A stretch of DNA of 64,000 nucleotides from the NCBI RefSeq assembly GCF_014268505.2, contig NZ_JABWQP020000001.1:992001-1056000 (forward strand), written 5' to 3'. Below, piece after piece: positions 35,810-44,835 of this stretch; positions within the stretch are counted from its first letter, which is position 1; each line of letters opens with the position of its first letter. The notes beneath the pieces were generated by a model. The model had not been told where the DNA came from, made no database searches, and worked only from the letters and a program-made list of their open reading frames with translations. The translations under genes and the position numbers were made by a program. The DNA is from Pseudomonas khorasanensis. GTDB taxonomy: Bacteria > Pseudomonadota > Gammaproteobacteria > Pseudomonadales > Pseudomonadaceae.

Positions 35810-36382
35810 TCAGTCTGCGACCCGGATGCTCAGGGTGTTAGCCATTCGGTTCCCCACCCCGGCACTCTGGTTCACCTGAATCACCCCTCGGCTGCCGGTG
35901 AAGGCCTGATCACTTGTCGTGACCTGGCGACTGCCGGGTGGGGTGCCAGTTGCTCCTGAGCTAGGTAAAAACGCCACGTTCTGTTGCGACAGGGCGCTGT
36001 CGTCAACGCTCTGCGGGCCGGCACTGATGCTGACGCGCGTGACGTTGGCCATTTGATTGTTGGCGCCGGCGCCCTGGTTCACACCGAGGATGCCGTTGCC
36101 ATTGCTGAAAGAGTTGCCGCCGATGTTGGCGCTCGCGTCGATGGCGCGGCTGGCGGGTGTGTCGATTTTTTGCATGACGCTGGTGGTCGCGTGGGACTCG
36201 GTGCCGATGGCAATCGCCTTGGTGTTGGCTTGTTGCATCTGGTCACCGGCGGCCTGGTTGACGTTGAAGTTGCCGCGATACTGAGCACCTGAATCCTGAA
36301 TATTGGCCTTGTTGACCGACGCCGGATCAGCCATCGCGCTGGAGCAGCCGAGCAGGGCGAGAAGCAGCAGGGTGCGATTCAT
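35810..36382 (-). CDS. fapB: FapB, minor amyloid subunit/nucleator
   Basis: A 190-residue protein with a signal peptide (MNRTLLLLALLGCSSAMA) and three Fap repeats: RGNFNVNQAAGDQMQQAN, GILGVNQGAGANNQMANV and RGVIQVNQSAGVGNRMAN. They are shorter and more alike than in FapC, as expected for FapB, which is proposed to nucleate FapC fibres. Its start lies one base past the fapA stop, so translation is probably coupled. A 72-base gap precedes fapC. Confidence 0.92.
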   Translation of the reverse strand: MNRTLLLLALLGCSSAMADPASVNKANIQDSGAQYRGNFNVNQAAGDQMQQANTKAIAIGTESHATTSVMQKIDTPASRAIDASANIGGNSFSNGNGILGVNQGAGANNQMANVTRVSISAGPQSVDDSALSQQNVAFLPSSGATGTPPGSRQVTTSDQAFTGSRGVIQVNQSAGVGNRMANTLSIRVAD

Positions 36383-36383
36383 G

Positions 36384-36833
36384 TCATTGGCCTCCGGCCA
36401 TGCGAGTCAGAGGCGCCAGACCGGTGCTCATGGCCCGGTTGACGGTGTTGGAGATCGAGCCGCCAGCGCCACCACCGCTGCCGCTGCGCATGCCGGGCAG
36501 ACCGTTCTGATTGGTCAACGTGTTCATGCCGGGCAGGTTCGATTGGGGCGTGGTCATGTTGCCGCGAATGGAAGAGCCGCTGGCGACGTTGGCGAAATCG
36601 CCATCGTTGAGTTCGGTATTGGTCAGGGTCTGGTTGATCCGCGCCGAAGGGTTGGCGTTGACCGTGGTCGGGTAGGGGTCTTTGCCGCCATTACGACCGA
36701 TTGCGATGGGCTGGACATCGCGGTTGAGAACGATCACCCCGTTGCCTTCGGCCTGCGCGTCGACGCTGATGAATGCGCTGGCGGCTGATCCGATCAGCAG
36801 GAGGCAGGTCAGGCTTTTATTGAAATTCCCCAC
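36384..36833 (-). CDS. fapA: FapA, periplasmic chaperone-like Fap component
   Basis: A 149-residue exported protein, first gene of the fap operon. It starts at GTG 36833 with AAGGAA eight bases upstream; signal peptide about residues 1-28 (ending AQAEG). The mature part is Gly/Asn/Ser-rich without clear Fap repeats (QTLTNTELNDGDFANVASGS, SGSGGGAGGSISN). FapA affects fibre composition and is proposed to act as a chaperone for FapB/FapC. The GTG start may keep its output low compared with FapC. Confidence 0.88.
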   Translation of the reverse strand: MGNFNKSLTCLLLIGSAASAFISVDAQAEGNGVIVLNRDVQPIAIGRNGGKDPYPTTVNANPSARINQTLTNTELNDGDFANVASGSSIRGNMTTPQSNLPGMNTLTNQNGLPGMRSGSGGGAGGSISNTVNRAMSTGLAPLTRMAGGQ

Positions 36834-37167
36834 GGCTGCAATTCCTTCTTCAGTGGGCTGGGTTGTTCAGCGTTGTGAAGGAGAGAGCGAAAGCTGTGCC
36901 GGTTTTGAATTGTCTCGTTATTTCAGCGAGTTAGTTGATCTGGAAGGGCGACGTCAGCGACGACTGTTTCACCGCTGAGACACCAGAAAGGCACCGCAGT
37001 GGCCAAGTGGCGCTGGAAAGCTCTGGAGCGAGCGTTTGCGCTGAGGTGTTTCATCGGCGTAACAGATCAAATGACGGAATGATGGACAGCGCCTGGATGG
37101 GGGCTCTGCGCCACCGGGAGTGTTTCAAAAACGGACGGATTGCCCCGAAACAGCGGGAAATGCTGGC
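36834..37167. other. fap upstream region
   Basis: A 334-base gap between fapA and the NadR-type kinase gene, both minus strand. It holds the RpoN-type promoter reported at 36887-36902. Upstream activator sites are expected within about 200 bases further right, but I cannot point to one with confidence. No credible gene is present. Confidence 0.5.
36887..36902 (-). promoter_or_regulatory. RpoN (sigma-54, -24/-12) promoter of the fap operon
   Basis: Read on the minus strand the site is CGGCACAGCTTTCGC (36901 to 36887). Against the consensus TGGCACG-N4-TTGC it keeps GG at -24 and GC at -12 with correct spacing, and matches GGCAC fully. It predicts a transcript start near 36875 and a leader of about 42 bases before the fapA GTG. 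Confidence 0.65.
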
Positions 37168-37692
37168 TCAGCGGGACATTAATCGCTCGACCGCCGCAAA
37201 GGCCTGCGCTTGCCGTTGCGCCCAGTTGCCCTCGATGATTTGCATCGGCTGCTGATGATCGATCAGCCATGCGCGGGTCGCTTCATAGAACGCCATGCGA
37301 TCCTCGAGATCCGGTTGGCAGCGCTGGCCGTCCTCGGTCCAGTCAATCTGTTGCGGCGACAGCAGCAAGTGCAGGTCGTAATGGCGTGCCAGCAACTCGG
37401 TTTCCAACCAGGCCGGGCAATCGCCGAACAGGGTTTGACTCCAGAGGATGTTGCTCAGCAGGTGTGTGTCGAGGATCAGCAGCGAGGGTTGTTTGGCTCG
37501 CGCCTGGTCTTCCCATTGCAACTGGCCGCGGGCGATCGCCGGGATGTCGGCCAGACAGGTGTCGCGTGGGTTTTCTTCGATGAACCGGCGCACGTATTCG
37601 TCAACACGCACGCCACCGAAACGCTGTTCGAGGCCTGCCGCCAGCCAGCTTTTGCCGGTCGATTCCGGGCCGGTGAGAACAACGACTTTCAT
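37168..37692 (-). CDS. NadR-type ribosylnicotinamide kinase (kinase domain only)
   Basis: A 174-residue P-loop protein. Walker A is GPESTGKSWLA (about residues 8-18), followed by VDEYVRRFIEENPRD and ILDTHLLSNILWSQTLFG, the pattern of the NadR C-terminal kinase (AAA_28). It lacks the N-terminal repressor and adenylyltransferase domains of full NadR. The expected reaction is nicotinamide riboside plus ATP to NMN. ATG 37692 overlaps the pnuC stop by four bases (ATGA), so translation is coupled to the NR transporter. This pairing makes the kinase call firm. Confidence 0.88.
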   Translation of the reverse strand: MKVVVLTGPESTGKSWLAAGLEQRFGGVRVDEYVRRFIEENPRDTCLADIPAIARGQLQWEDQARAKQPSLLILDTHLLSNILWSQTLFGDCPAWLETELLARHYDLHLLLSPQQIDWTEDGQRCQPDLEDRMAFYEATRAWLIDHQQPMQIIEGNWAQRQAQAFAAVERLMSR

Positions 37693-38252
37693 GGGCGCAA
37701 CGCCGGGTCGGTGCGCCATTCACGCCAGCCTTGCACGGCGAGCAGGGTAAACAGGGCGTAGAGGGCGGCGGTCAGATACAGGCCTTTATAGATGAACAGA
37801 CCAACGAAGATCACATCGAGTACAAACCACAGCGCCCAGCATTGCAGACGCTTTTGCGCCATCCACAATTGCGCAACCAGGCTGAAACCTGTGAGCGCTG
37901 CATCGAGCCAGGGCTGCGCCGCATCGGTCCAGTGCGCCATCGCGGCGCCCAGCAGCACGCTACCGATCGCACCGATGCCCAGGCTTAGAGCAACCGAGCG
38001 CGTGTCGAGTCGGGTGACGTCGCGGCCGTCGTGCATCGTCCCGGCCCGGGTCCATTGCCACCAGCCATAGATTTGCAGCGCGGCGTAGATCACCTGCAGC
38101 AACATGTCCGAATACAGCTTCACCTCAAAGAAGATCCAGCTATAAAGCAATACCATGACCAGCCCGATCGGCCAGCACCACGGATTCTGTTTGACCGTCA
38201 GCCACACGGCGATCACACCGAGGGCAGCGGCAACCAGTTCAAGCCCGGACAT
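37689..38252 (-). CDS. pnuC: PnuC nicotinamide riboside transporter
   Basis: A 187-residue, seven-helix membrane protein. The Trp-rich blocks KQNPWCWPIGLVMVLLYSWI, YGWWQWTR and CWALWFVLDVIFVGLFIYKG are typical of PnuC. It is a facilitator for nicotinamide riboside; trapping needs the kinase encoded just downstream. The pair forms an NAD salvage route. Confidence 0.92.
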   Translation of the reverse strand: MSGLELVAAALGVIAVWLTVKQNPWCWPIGLVMVLLYSWIFFEVKLYSDMLLQVIYAALQIYGWWQWTRAGTMHDGRDVTRLDTRSVALSLGIGAIGSVLLGAAMAHWTDAAQPWLDAALTGFSLVAQLWMAQKRLQCWALWFVLDVIFVGLFIYKGLYLTAALYALFTLLAVQGWREWRTDPALRP

Positions 38253-38304
38253 GGGGGTTCCTTGCGGGGAATGGAGAAAGGCGCGGATTGTACCGAAAAA
38301 CCTA

Positions 38305-38391
38305 TAGGAGTGAGCCTGCTCGCGACAGGGGCGTGTCAGGGGAACTTATAGTCTCTGACAGACCGCTATCGCGAGCAGACTCGCTCCCACA
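38305..38391. repeat. GTGGGAGCGAGC-type REP pair
   Basis: Arms 38305-38325 and 38369-38391 are imperfect inverted copies (TAGGAGTGAGCCTGCTCGCG and its partner). An inner 8-base GTGTCAG/CTGACA-like repeat sits between them. First of seven pairs of this family in the window. Confidence 0.8.
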
Positions 38392-38399
38392 GTCAAGGC

Positions 38400-40034
38400 T
38401 CAGACGCGGAATTGGCGCAACAATCCGTTAAGCTGTTCGCTCAGTTGCCCGAGGCGCACGCTTGCCGCGCTCGATTGCTCGGCAGCAATCGCCGTGCTGT
38501 GCGAGAGTCCAGCGGCTTGAGTCACGTTCTGGTTGATGTCCTCGACCACATGCGCCTGTTGCAGCGTGGCGCTGGCAATCGAGGCGTTCAGACCGTTCAG
38601 ATTGCGCAACGCCTGACCGATCGCGTTGAGACTCGCGCCAGCCAGTCCTGCCTGTTCGATGGTCAGTTGCGACGCCTTGCTGCTGTCGCCGATCACCTTC
38701 ACGGCTGCTTCCGAATGGCTCTGCAAGCGCTCGATCATCGACTGAATCTCGGCGGTGGATTTCTGCGTACGCTGCGCCAACAACCGCACCTCGTCCGCCA
38801 CCACCGCAAAGCCGCGACCTTGCTCGCCCGCACGCGCAGCCTCGATTGCCGCGTTGAGTGCCAGGAGGTTGGTCTGTTCGGCGATCGAGCGAATCACTTC
38901 CAGTACGCTACCGATCTGCGTGCTCTCGGCGGCGAGGGTGCGGATCACTTCGACGGCCTGATCAATCGTGCCGGAGAGCTTGTCGATCTGCTGCAGACTG
39001 CCGTCAATATTGATCTGACCCTGTTGCGCCTGCGCTTCGGCGTCGCGCATTTCAGCGGCGGCATGCTCGGCGTTTTTCGCCACGTCCTGCACGCCATACG
39101 TCACTTCGTTGATCGCCGTGGCCACCAACTCCATCTGTTGCGACTGCTGCTGGCTGCGCTGCTGAGCCTGCGTCGCGTCGTTGCCCAGCTCACTGGACGA
39201 TTCACCCAGGGCGCTGGCAGAGACCTGCAACTCGCCAATCACCCGACGCAACTTCGCCGTGAAGGCATTGAAGTGATGGGCCAGCTCCGTGACCTCGTCC
39301 TTGCCATGGGTGTCGAGGCTGCGGGTCAGGTCGCTCTCGCCGCTGGCGATGTTCGCCATGGCGTTAACCGTTTCCTGAAGCGGGCGAACGATGCTGCGCG
39401 CAATCAGAATCACCAGCAGCGCCATGATCAGCGCAATCGCCAGGCCGATCGCCGATGCCTTGATCATCTGCCCCTGGAATTCGACCTGTACATCATCGAC
39501 ATACACGCCGGAGCCGATCACCCAGCCCCACGGTTCGAACAATTTGACGTAAGAAGTCTTGGCCACTGGATCGGTTGCGCCGGGTTTCGGCCAGCGATAG
39601 TTGACCATGCCCGCGCCTTTCGCCTTGGCGATGGCGACCATCTCGTTGAACACCGCAAAGCCGTCCGGATCGCGGATCGCAGAGAGGTTCTGGCCTTCGA
39701 GTTTGGGATTGGTCGGGTGCATGACCATCACAGGGGTGAGGTCGTTGATCCAGAAGTAATCGCTCTGGTCATAGCGCAGGCCGCGGATCGCGGTCAGCGC
39801 CTGTTTCTGCGCGGCCTCTTTTGTCAGCGTGCCGGCGGTTTCCAGGCCGTGGTAATAGGTCAGCAAACCACTGGCGGTCTGCACCACATGCTGGGTTTTC
39901 TGGGCCTTGGCGTCGTAGAGGTCGGCATGGATCTGTTTGAGCATCAGCGCACCCAAGGTCAGCAACATGACCACTGCCACAATCAAAATGAGCCACAAGC
40001 GTCGGCTGATCGACACACTGCGCAAGCTGTTCAT
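38400..40034 (-). CDS. methyl-accepting chemotaxis protein with sCache ligand domain
   Basis: A 544-residue receptor: helix 1 (about 12-32), a periplasmic single Cache (sCache_2) domain of about 150 residues including [20 protein letters not shown] and [12 protein letters not shown], helix 2 (about 190-212), a HAMP linker and a signalling domain. The hairpin tip reads [20 protein letters not shown] with [19 protein letters not shown]. sCache_2 sensors usually bind small organic acids; the ligand here is unknown. ATG 40034 ([13 protein letters not shown]) is chosen because the frame upstream has no membrane or domain match. Confidence 0.9.
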   Translation of the reverse strand: MNSLRSVSISRRLWLILIVAVVMLLTLGALMLKQIHADLYDAKAQKTQHVVQTASGLLTYYHGLETAGTLTKEAAQKQALTAIRGLRYDQSDYFWINDLTPVMVMHPTNPKLEGQNLSAIRDPDGFAVFNEMVAIAKAKGAGMVNYRWPKPGATDPVAKTSYVKLFEPWGWVIGSGVYVDDVQVEFQGQMIKASAIGLAIALIMALLVILIARSIVRPLQETVNAMANIASGESDLTRSLDTHGKDEVTELAHHFNAFTAKLRRVIGELQVSASALGESSSELGNDATQAQQRSQQQSQQMELVATAINEVTYGVQDVAKNAEHAAAEMRDAEAQAQQGQINIDGSLQQIDKLSGTIDQAVEVIRTLAAESTQIGSVLEVIRSIAEQTNLLALNAAIEAARAGEQGRGFAVVADEVRLLAQRTQKSTAEIQSMIERLQSHSEAAVKVIGDSSKASQLTIEQAGLAGASLNAIGQALRNLNGLNASIASATLQQAHVVEDINQNVTQAAGLSHSTAIAAEQSSAASVRLGQLSEQLNGLLRQFRV

Positions 40035-40339
40035 AACGCTGTCACTCCGGGTTCTTGTTCTTGTAATGATCGATCGCCAGCATCCAGCCACGACTGCGGT
40101 GCGTAACTGTGCGGCACAAGCCATTCAGCGCGGGAAGCACTAATAAGGCTTGTCTGTTAGGATTTCGGCCCCGCGCGCGAAAACCTGAATCCGGTTTTGA
40201 AATTTCACGGAATTTTTACCGTTTCGTGTGGATCCTGTGCGCGCGGAATCGGTACAGCTTTTACCGGCTACGCTGAACGCAGTGAACGCTAAAAAATATT
40301 ATCGGGGCATGCCTGCGTGCATCGCTCTTTGGGGGATTG
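40035..40339. other. divergent promoter region between chemoreceptor and uppP
   Basis: A 305-base gap. It contains a small AAAACC/GGTTTT inverted repeat near 40180-40197 and an A/T-rich patch near 40280-40310. I see no convincing gene and no sigma-28 promoter for the chemoreceptor. Confidence 0.5.
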
Positions 40340-41170
40340 ATGGATCTTTGGACCGCCTTGCAGGCACTGATATTGGGAGTTGTAGAAGGGCTGACGGAGT
40401 TTTTGCCCATTTCGAGTACGGGTCACCAGATTATTGTCGCCGACTTGCTGAACTTTGGCGGTGAACGGGCCATGGCGTTCAACATCATCATTCAGCTCGG
40501 CGCGATTCTCGCGGTGGTCTGGGAGTTTCGCCGCAAGATTCTCGACGTGGTGGTCGGTTTGCCAACCCAGCCGAGCGCTCGGCGCTTCACCGCCAACCTG
40601 CTGATTGCGTTTCTGCCTGCCGTGGTGCTTGGGGTGATCTTTGCCGATCTGATCCACGAATACCTGTTCAACCCCATCACCGTTGCGGCTGCGCTGGTGA
40701 TCGGCGGCATCATCATGTTGTGGGCCGAACAGCGTCAGCATGAAATCCACGCCGAGACGGTCGACGACATTCGCTGGACCGACGCCCTGAAAATCGGTTT
40801 CGCGCAATGCCTGGCGATGATTCCCGGCACGTCACGCTCCGGCTCGACGATCATTGGCGGGTTGTTGTTCGGCCTGTCGCGCAAGACGGCGACCGAGTTT
40901 TCGTTCTTCCTCGCCATGCCGACCATGGTCGGTGCAGCGGTGTACTCGGGTTACAAATACCGCGACCTGTTCGTGCCGGCAGATTTCCCGGTGTTCGCCA
41001 TCGGCTTCGTCACGGCGTTTATCTTCGCCATGATCGCCGTGCGGGGGCTGCTCAAATTTATCGGCAGTCACAGCTACGCAGCGTTCGCCTGGTACCGGAT
41101 TGTTTTCGGTCTGGTGATTCTGGCGACCTGGCAATTCGGCTGGGTGGACTGGTCGGCGGCCAAGGCATGA
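40340..41170 (+). CDS. uppP: undecaprenyl-diphosphatase (UppP/BacA)
   Basis: A 276-residue, eight-helix membrane enzyme. Both catalytic signatures are intact: [19 protein letters not shown] (residues about 14-32) and [20 protein letters not shown]. It converts undecaprenyl diphosphate to the monophosphate that carries cell-wall and O-antigen units; overexpression gives bacitracin resistance. ATG 40340 follows GGGGGA at very short spacing; a TTG three bases upstream is less likely. The last four bases overlap the next gene. Confidence 0.93.
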   Translation: MDLWTALQALILGVVEGLTEFLPISSTGHQIIVADLLNFGGERAMAFNIIIQLGAILAVVWEFRRKILDVVVGLPTQPSARRFTANLLIAFLPAVVLGVIFADLIHEYLFNPITVAAALVIGGIIMLWAEQRQHEIHAETVDDIRWTDALKIGFAQCLAMIPGTSRSGSTIIGGLLFGLSRKTATEFSFFLAMPTMVGAAVYSGYKYRDLFVPADFPVFAIGFVTAFIFAMIAVRGLLKFIGSHSYAAFAWYRIVFGLVILATWQFGWVDWSAAKA

Positions 41171-41601
41171 ATGATGCGCGCAACAGGCGGGCTGAAAAAC
41201 GCCCGGTCGGCGGCGCCATTCAGCATCTCAAACTGAAACTGGGGTTGCTGCTGCTCGTCAGCGCGCTGCCATTGTTCGGCTCGCTGTCGATGTGGCTGCA
41301 GGGTATTTCGCTGTTGCCGCTGGCGGCGTACGGGATTGTCAGTTTGCTGGCGTTTTTCCTGTACTGGGCGGACAAGCGCAAGGCCCGCGTCGATGCCTGG
41401 CGCACGCCGGAGAACATCCTTCATGCAGTGGAACTGGCCGGTGGATGGCCGGGCGCGTTGATCGCTCAGCAGGTGTTTCGGCACAAGACGCGCAAGGTGT
41501 CGTTTCAGATTCTGTTCTGGGTGATTGTGCTGTTGCATCAGGTGTTCTGGATTGACCAGCTATTCCTCGGCTCCAGCCTGTTGACCGTGTTACAGCAATA
41601 G
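41167..41601 (+). CDS. DUF1294 small membrane protein
   Basis: A 144-residue protein with three or four membrane helices and the DUF1294 core [20 protein letters not shown] and [20 protein letters not shown]. Function unknown. Its ATG overlaps the uppP stop (ATGA), implying coupled translation with the lipid-carrier phosphatase. The 3' end overlaps the convergent MmcQ-type gene by 12 bases. Confidence 0.85.
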   Translation: MNDARNRRAEKRPVGGAIQHLKLKLGLLLLVSALPLFGSLSMWLQGISLLPLAAYGIVSLLAFFLYWADKRKARVDAWRTPENILHAVELAGGWPGALIAQQVFRHKTRKVSFQILFWVIVLLHQVFWIDQLFLGSSLLTVLQQ

Positions 41602-41949
41602 GCCGATGCGGGTCTTCTTGGGCAACTTGCTCACCACCAGTTGATGCGAGCGCTGCAACAAGCCCCGCAGTTCCGCAGCGCCCAGCGGATAGGGCGGGTG
41701 CATGATGATCCACTGCGCCCGCGCCAGATACGGCGCCGGGTGAATCCCGGGGCGGTCGCAATGGCCCAGAAACAGATCCTTGTCGACCTTGAACGCCAGC
41801 GAGTCGCCACGCAGCCCCTGCAAGGCAAACATCTTGTTGCCGGCAATCGAAAACACCCGCACGCCGCCCCACTTGTAGTCTTCCCGCGCGCCGGGCAGGC
41901 TCATGCAGAACGCGGCAACCTCGGCTTCGCTCATCTTTCCCTGTTTCAT
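41590..41949 (-). CDS. MmcQ/YjbR-family protein
   Basis: A 119-residue protein of the YjbR/CyaY-like fold, with GAREDYKWGGVRVFSIAGNK and the C-terminal RSHQLVVSKLPKK. Often called a DNA-binding protein on structural grounds; cellular role unproven. It starts four bases inside the upstream LysR gene, so the two are likely co-transcribed. Confidence 0.85.
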   Translation of the reverse strand: MKQGKMSEAEVAAFCMSLPGAREDYKWGGVRVFSIAGNKMFALQGLRGDSLAFKVDKDLFLGHCDRPGIHPAPYLARAQWIIMHPPYPLGAAELRGLLQRSHQLVVSKLPKKTRIGLLL

Positions 41950-42854
41950 AACAGCCGCTCCCCGCAGGCATCGAACGATTCGACCAGATGATCAATCCAC
42001 GCACGCACCGCCGGCATCACCCCGCGTCGATGCGGATACACCGCTTGCAGCCAGCCGCCGGGCAATGACCATTCTGGCAGCACTTGCACCAGCGTGCCGT
42101 TACGCAATTCGGTCTCGCAGAACATCATCGGCAGCACGGTAAAACCCTGACCGGCCAGCACGCAGGCCTTGCGCACCACGAAGTCATCAATGCCCAGCCG
42201 CGCTTCCATGCTCAGATCGACGCTTTTGCCTTGCTGATCAAGCAGGCGCACATGGACCATTCGATCGGCTTCCAACGCGCCCAGCACTGGCAGGTTCTTC
42301 AAATCCTGGGGGTGACTGATCGTCTTGCCCTCCATGAAAGCGGGACTGGCGATCACTACGGCCTGCGCCTGACGCAACCGACGAGTGACGAGCAGCGGGT
42401 CCTCGTCGCCGTGATCCCTGACACGCAGCGCCACATCGATTCCCTCGTTGACTAGATCCACTCGCCGGTTGAGCAGGACAACTTCCAACTGCACTTGAGG
42501 AAACTTGCCAAGGAAATCGCTGATCACCACTGGCAACATTTCATGGGCGAGGCCGGTGGGGCAGGACACACGCAAGCGACCACGCGGCTCGCTGGACATG
42601 CTGGCCACCGCCTCGTCGGCCATTTCCGCTTCCAGCAACATCGCCTGACAGTGGCGCAAATAGCGCTCGCCGACGGCGGTGAGATTGAGTTGGCGAGTGG
42701 TGCGCTGCAGCAGCCGCGCACCGAGGCGTTCTTCCAGCTCGGCAATGCGCCTTGATAGCCGTGACTTGGGAATACCGAGCAACCGGCCGGCGGCGGCAAA
42801 TCCGCCAGCCTCGACCACTTTGGCGAAATAGTACAGATCGTTGAGATCCTGCAT
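41946..42854 (-). CDS. LysR-family regulator divergent from azoR
   Basis: A 302-residue LysR regulator of the PtxR/AaeR-like branch. The helix-turn-helix is DLYYFAKVVEAGGFAAAGRL through GIPKSRLSRRIAELEERLG, and the effector domain begins GRLRVSCPTGLAHEMLPV. The 127-base divergent gap to azoR suggests it controls azoR, as is common for quinone- or flavin-reductase genes. Inducer unknown. Confidence 0.88.
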   Translation of the reverse strand: MQDLNDLYYFAKVVEAGGFAAAGRLLGIPKSRLSRRIAELEERLGARLLQRTTRQLNLTAVGERYLRHCQAMLLEAEMADEAVASMSSEPRGRLRVSCPTGLAHEMLPVVISDFLGKFPQVQLEVVLLNRRVDLVNEGIDVALRVRDHGDEDPLLVTRRLRQAQAVVIASPAFMEGKTISHPQDLKNLPVLGALEADRMVHVRLLDQQGKSVDLSMEARLGIDDFVVRKACVLAGQGFTVLPMMFCETELRNGTLVQVLPEWSLPGGWLQAVYPHRRGVMPAVRAWIDHLVESFDACGERLL

Positions 42855-42981
42855 GCGTGATTCCAGCTGTTCTATCAGTGGGACGAACTATCGCATTGTT
42901 GGCGACTAATCGACCATTGGTTTCTTGGGTAGGATTGTCTCCATTGCGCCGCCACTGGCGATTCCTTACAGGAGAACCCAC

Positions 42982-43593
42982 ATGAAACTGTTGCACATCG
43001 ATTCGAGCATTCTGGGCGACAACTCGGCCTCCCGTGAGCTGAGCCGTGAAGTCGTCAACGCCTGGCAAACCGCTGAGCCGAGCGCCGTGGTCACGTATCG
43101 CGACCTTGCCGCTGATGCCATCAGCCATTTCTCCTCGACCACACTGGTCGCCGCCGGCACTACCGCCGAGCTGCGCGACGCCGTACAACAGCACGAAGCC
43201 GAACTGAGCGCGTCGACCCTGGCCGAATTCATCGCCGCCGACGCTGTAGTGATCGCCGCGCCGATGTACAACTTCACTATTCCAACTCAGCTCAAGGCGT
43301 GGATCGACCGCGTTGCCGTGGCCGGCCAGACGTTCCGTTACACCGAAGCCGGCCCTGAAGGCCTGTGCGGCGGCAAGAAAGTGGTGATTGTGTCGACCTC
43401 CGGCGGCATCCATGCCGGTCAGGCGAGCGGCATCGCTCACGAAGAATATCTGAAGCTGGTGCTGGGTTTCCTCGGCATCACCGACATCGAAATCGTCCGT
43501 GCCGAAGGCCTGGCGTATGGCGAAGAGGTGCGCAACAACGCCATGACCGCTGCGCAAACGAAGATCAGCGAGCAACTGTTCTCCGCCGCGTAA
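42982..43593 (+). CDS. azoR: FMN-dependent NADH-azoreductase
   Basis: A 203-residue flavodoxin-fold reductase. The N-terminal [20 protein letters not shown], the flavin loop [20 protein letters not shown] and STSGGIHAG are typical of AzoR. It reduces azo dyes and quinones by two-electron transfer from NADH and probably protects against quinone stress. ATG 42982 has AGGAG ten bases upstream; the frame upstream of it is not conserved family sequence. Confidence 0.92.
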   Translation: MKLLHIDSSILGDNSASRELSREVVNAWQTAEPSAVVTYRDLAADAISHFSSTTLVAAGTTAELRDAVQQHEAELSASTLAEFIAADAVVIAAPMYNFTIPTQLKAWIDRVAVAGQTFRYTEAGPEGLCGGKKVVIVSTSGGIHAGQASGIAHEEYLKLVLGFLGITDIEIVRAEGLAYGEEVRNNAMTAAQTKISEQLFSAA

Positions 43594-43631
43594 GGCCTGT
43601 GTAAAAAACAGCTGATGTTCAGGTAGTTCTC

Positions 43632-43679
43632 AAAAAACTCTGTATTCTGGTTCCGCAAGGGCCGAATGCGGAGTTTTTT
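43632..43679 (+). terminator. terminator after azoR
   Basis: AAAAAACTCTGTATTC (43632-43647) pairs with GAATGCGGAGTTTTTT (43664-43679), allowing two or three G-U pairs, around a 16-base loop. The right arm ends in six T. Confidence 0.75.
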
Positions 43680-43760
43680 GTTTCTGGCTGTTACATAATC
43701 TGGCCCGGGTTATGCAGTTTCGGCGCATCTGACGATGTGATCCAACAGGACGGGGCATTC

Positions 43761-44798
43761 ATGAGGCATCTTTGTGCACTGTTGCTGATTTGCCTGCTGG
43801 GCTGCCTGAATTCAGTGCAGGCTGCGCCGGGGCGACACCCTGTCTGGAGCGTCGGTTATCATGAGATGACTTTTCTTGACCCGCTCGATTTGCAACCGAT
43901 GCGCGCCATTGCGTTTTACCCGTCCAGTGACCGTGAGCATCTGAGTCTGCTTGATGGCTACTCAGTCGAAGCTGGCGAAGACACCAAAGTCGCCATCGGC
44001 CGCTTTCCGATGTTGATGCTGTCCCACGGCAACACCGGCACGCCGCTTGCGCTGCATGACCTCGCGACGTCGCTGGCGCGCAAGGGCTTTGTGGTGGTTG
44101 CGGTTATTCATCCTGGCGACAACTCCCGCGACCACAGCCGACTGGGCACATTGAGCAATCTTTACGGGCGGCCTATCCAGATATCCCAAGCGATCACCGC
44201 GACTCTCGGCGACGCGATGCTGGCGCCGTTCGTCAATGCTGATCAGGTGGGTGTGATTGGTTATTCGGCCGGCGGCGAAACGGCGCTGATACTCTCGGGC
44301 GCGCAACCGGATCTGGATCGCTTGCGGCGTTATTGCCAGGAACGCCCAGACGATCACGATGCCTGCAATACGCAAGGCGAGCTGATTGTCGATCGCGATG
44401 ACTTACAACCGGTGGCCGACCCACGTGTGCATGCCTTGCTGCTAATGGCGCCTTTAAGCCTCAAATTTGGCCGCCACACCCTGGCGGATGTGCATGTGCC
44501 GGTGCTGCTCTACAGCGGCGACGGCGACAAACTGGTGGCTTTCGATAAAAACGCGGCGGCACTGGCGCGCAAGCTGCCCACCGCGCCGGACTTCAAATTA
44601 CTGGCCGGGGCAGGGCACTTCGTTTTCATGGCACCGTGCACACCCGAACAGATCCTCGCGATGCCGGCGCTGTGTACCGACGCTGATGGGGTGGATCGAA
44701 AGGATATTCATCGCAACCTGATTTCAGAGGCCGGCCGGTTCTTTGCCCATGCACTGGGTCAATCGACGAGAGCGGGCATGCAGACGGCGGATCAATAA
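43761..44798 (+). CDS. exported alpha/beta hydrolase (platelet-activating-factor-acetylhydrolase/dienelactone-hydrolase type)
   Basis: A 345-residue protein with a signal peptide, MRHLCALLLICLLGCLNSVQ, ending QA-APG; the LLGC also resembles a lipobox with Cys15. The nucleophile elbow is GVIGYSAGGETA, with Ser in GYSAGG; the oxyanion region is MLSHGNTGTPLAL, and the late His lies in AGAGHFVFMAPC. Asp in LLYSGDGDKLV completes the triad. These suggest an ester or lactone hydrolase in the periplasm. ATG 43761 is favoured over GTG 43737 because the signal peptide starts there. Confidence 0.75.
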   Translation: MRHLCALLLICLLGCLNSVQAAPGRHPVWSVGYHEMTFLDPLDLQPMRAIAFYPSSDREHLSLLDGYSVEAGEDTKVAIGRFPMLMLSHGNTGTPLALHDLATSLARKGFVVVAVIHPGDNSRDHSRLGTLSNLYGRPIQISQAITATLGDAMLAPFVNADQVGVIGYSAGGETALILSGAQPDLDRLRRYCQERPDDHDACNTQGELIVDRDDLQPVADPRVHALLLMAPLSLKFGRHTLADVHVPVLLYSGDGDKLVAFDKNAAALARKLPTAPDFKLLAGAGHFVFMAPCTPEQILAMPALCTDADGVDRKDIHRNLISEAGRFFAHALGQSTRAGMQTADQ

Positions 44799-44835
44799 TT
44801 TCCACCACAAATCTCCTACAGGGGGATCGCGTTGT

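Noticed and set aside
36303..36788. Plus-strand frame opposite fapA/fapB
   Set aside because: Val/Gly/Arg-rich mirror of repetitive Fap coding sequence; no start signal.
38412..40106. 564-codon plus-strand frame opposite the chemoreceptor gene
   Set aside because: Shadow frame; the chemoreceptor on the minus strand has complete domains.
42925..42981. Upstream extension of AzoR
   Set aside because: A strong AGGAG lies before ATG 42982, where the flavodoxin fold starts.
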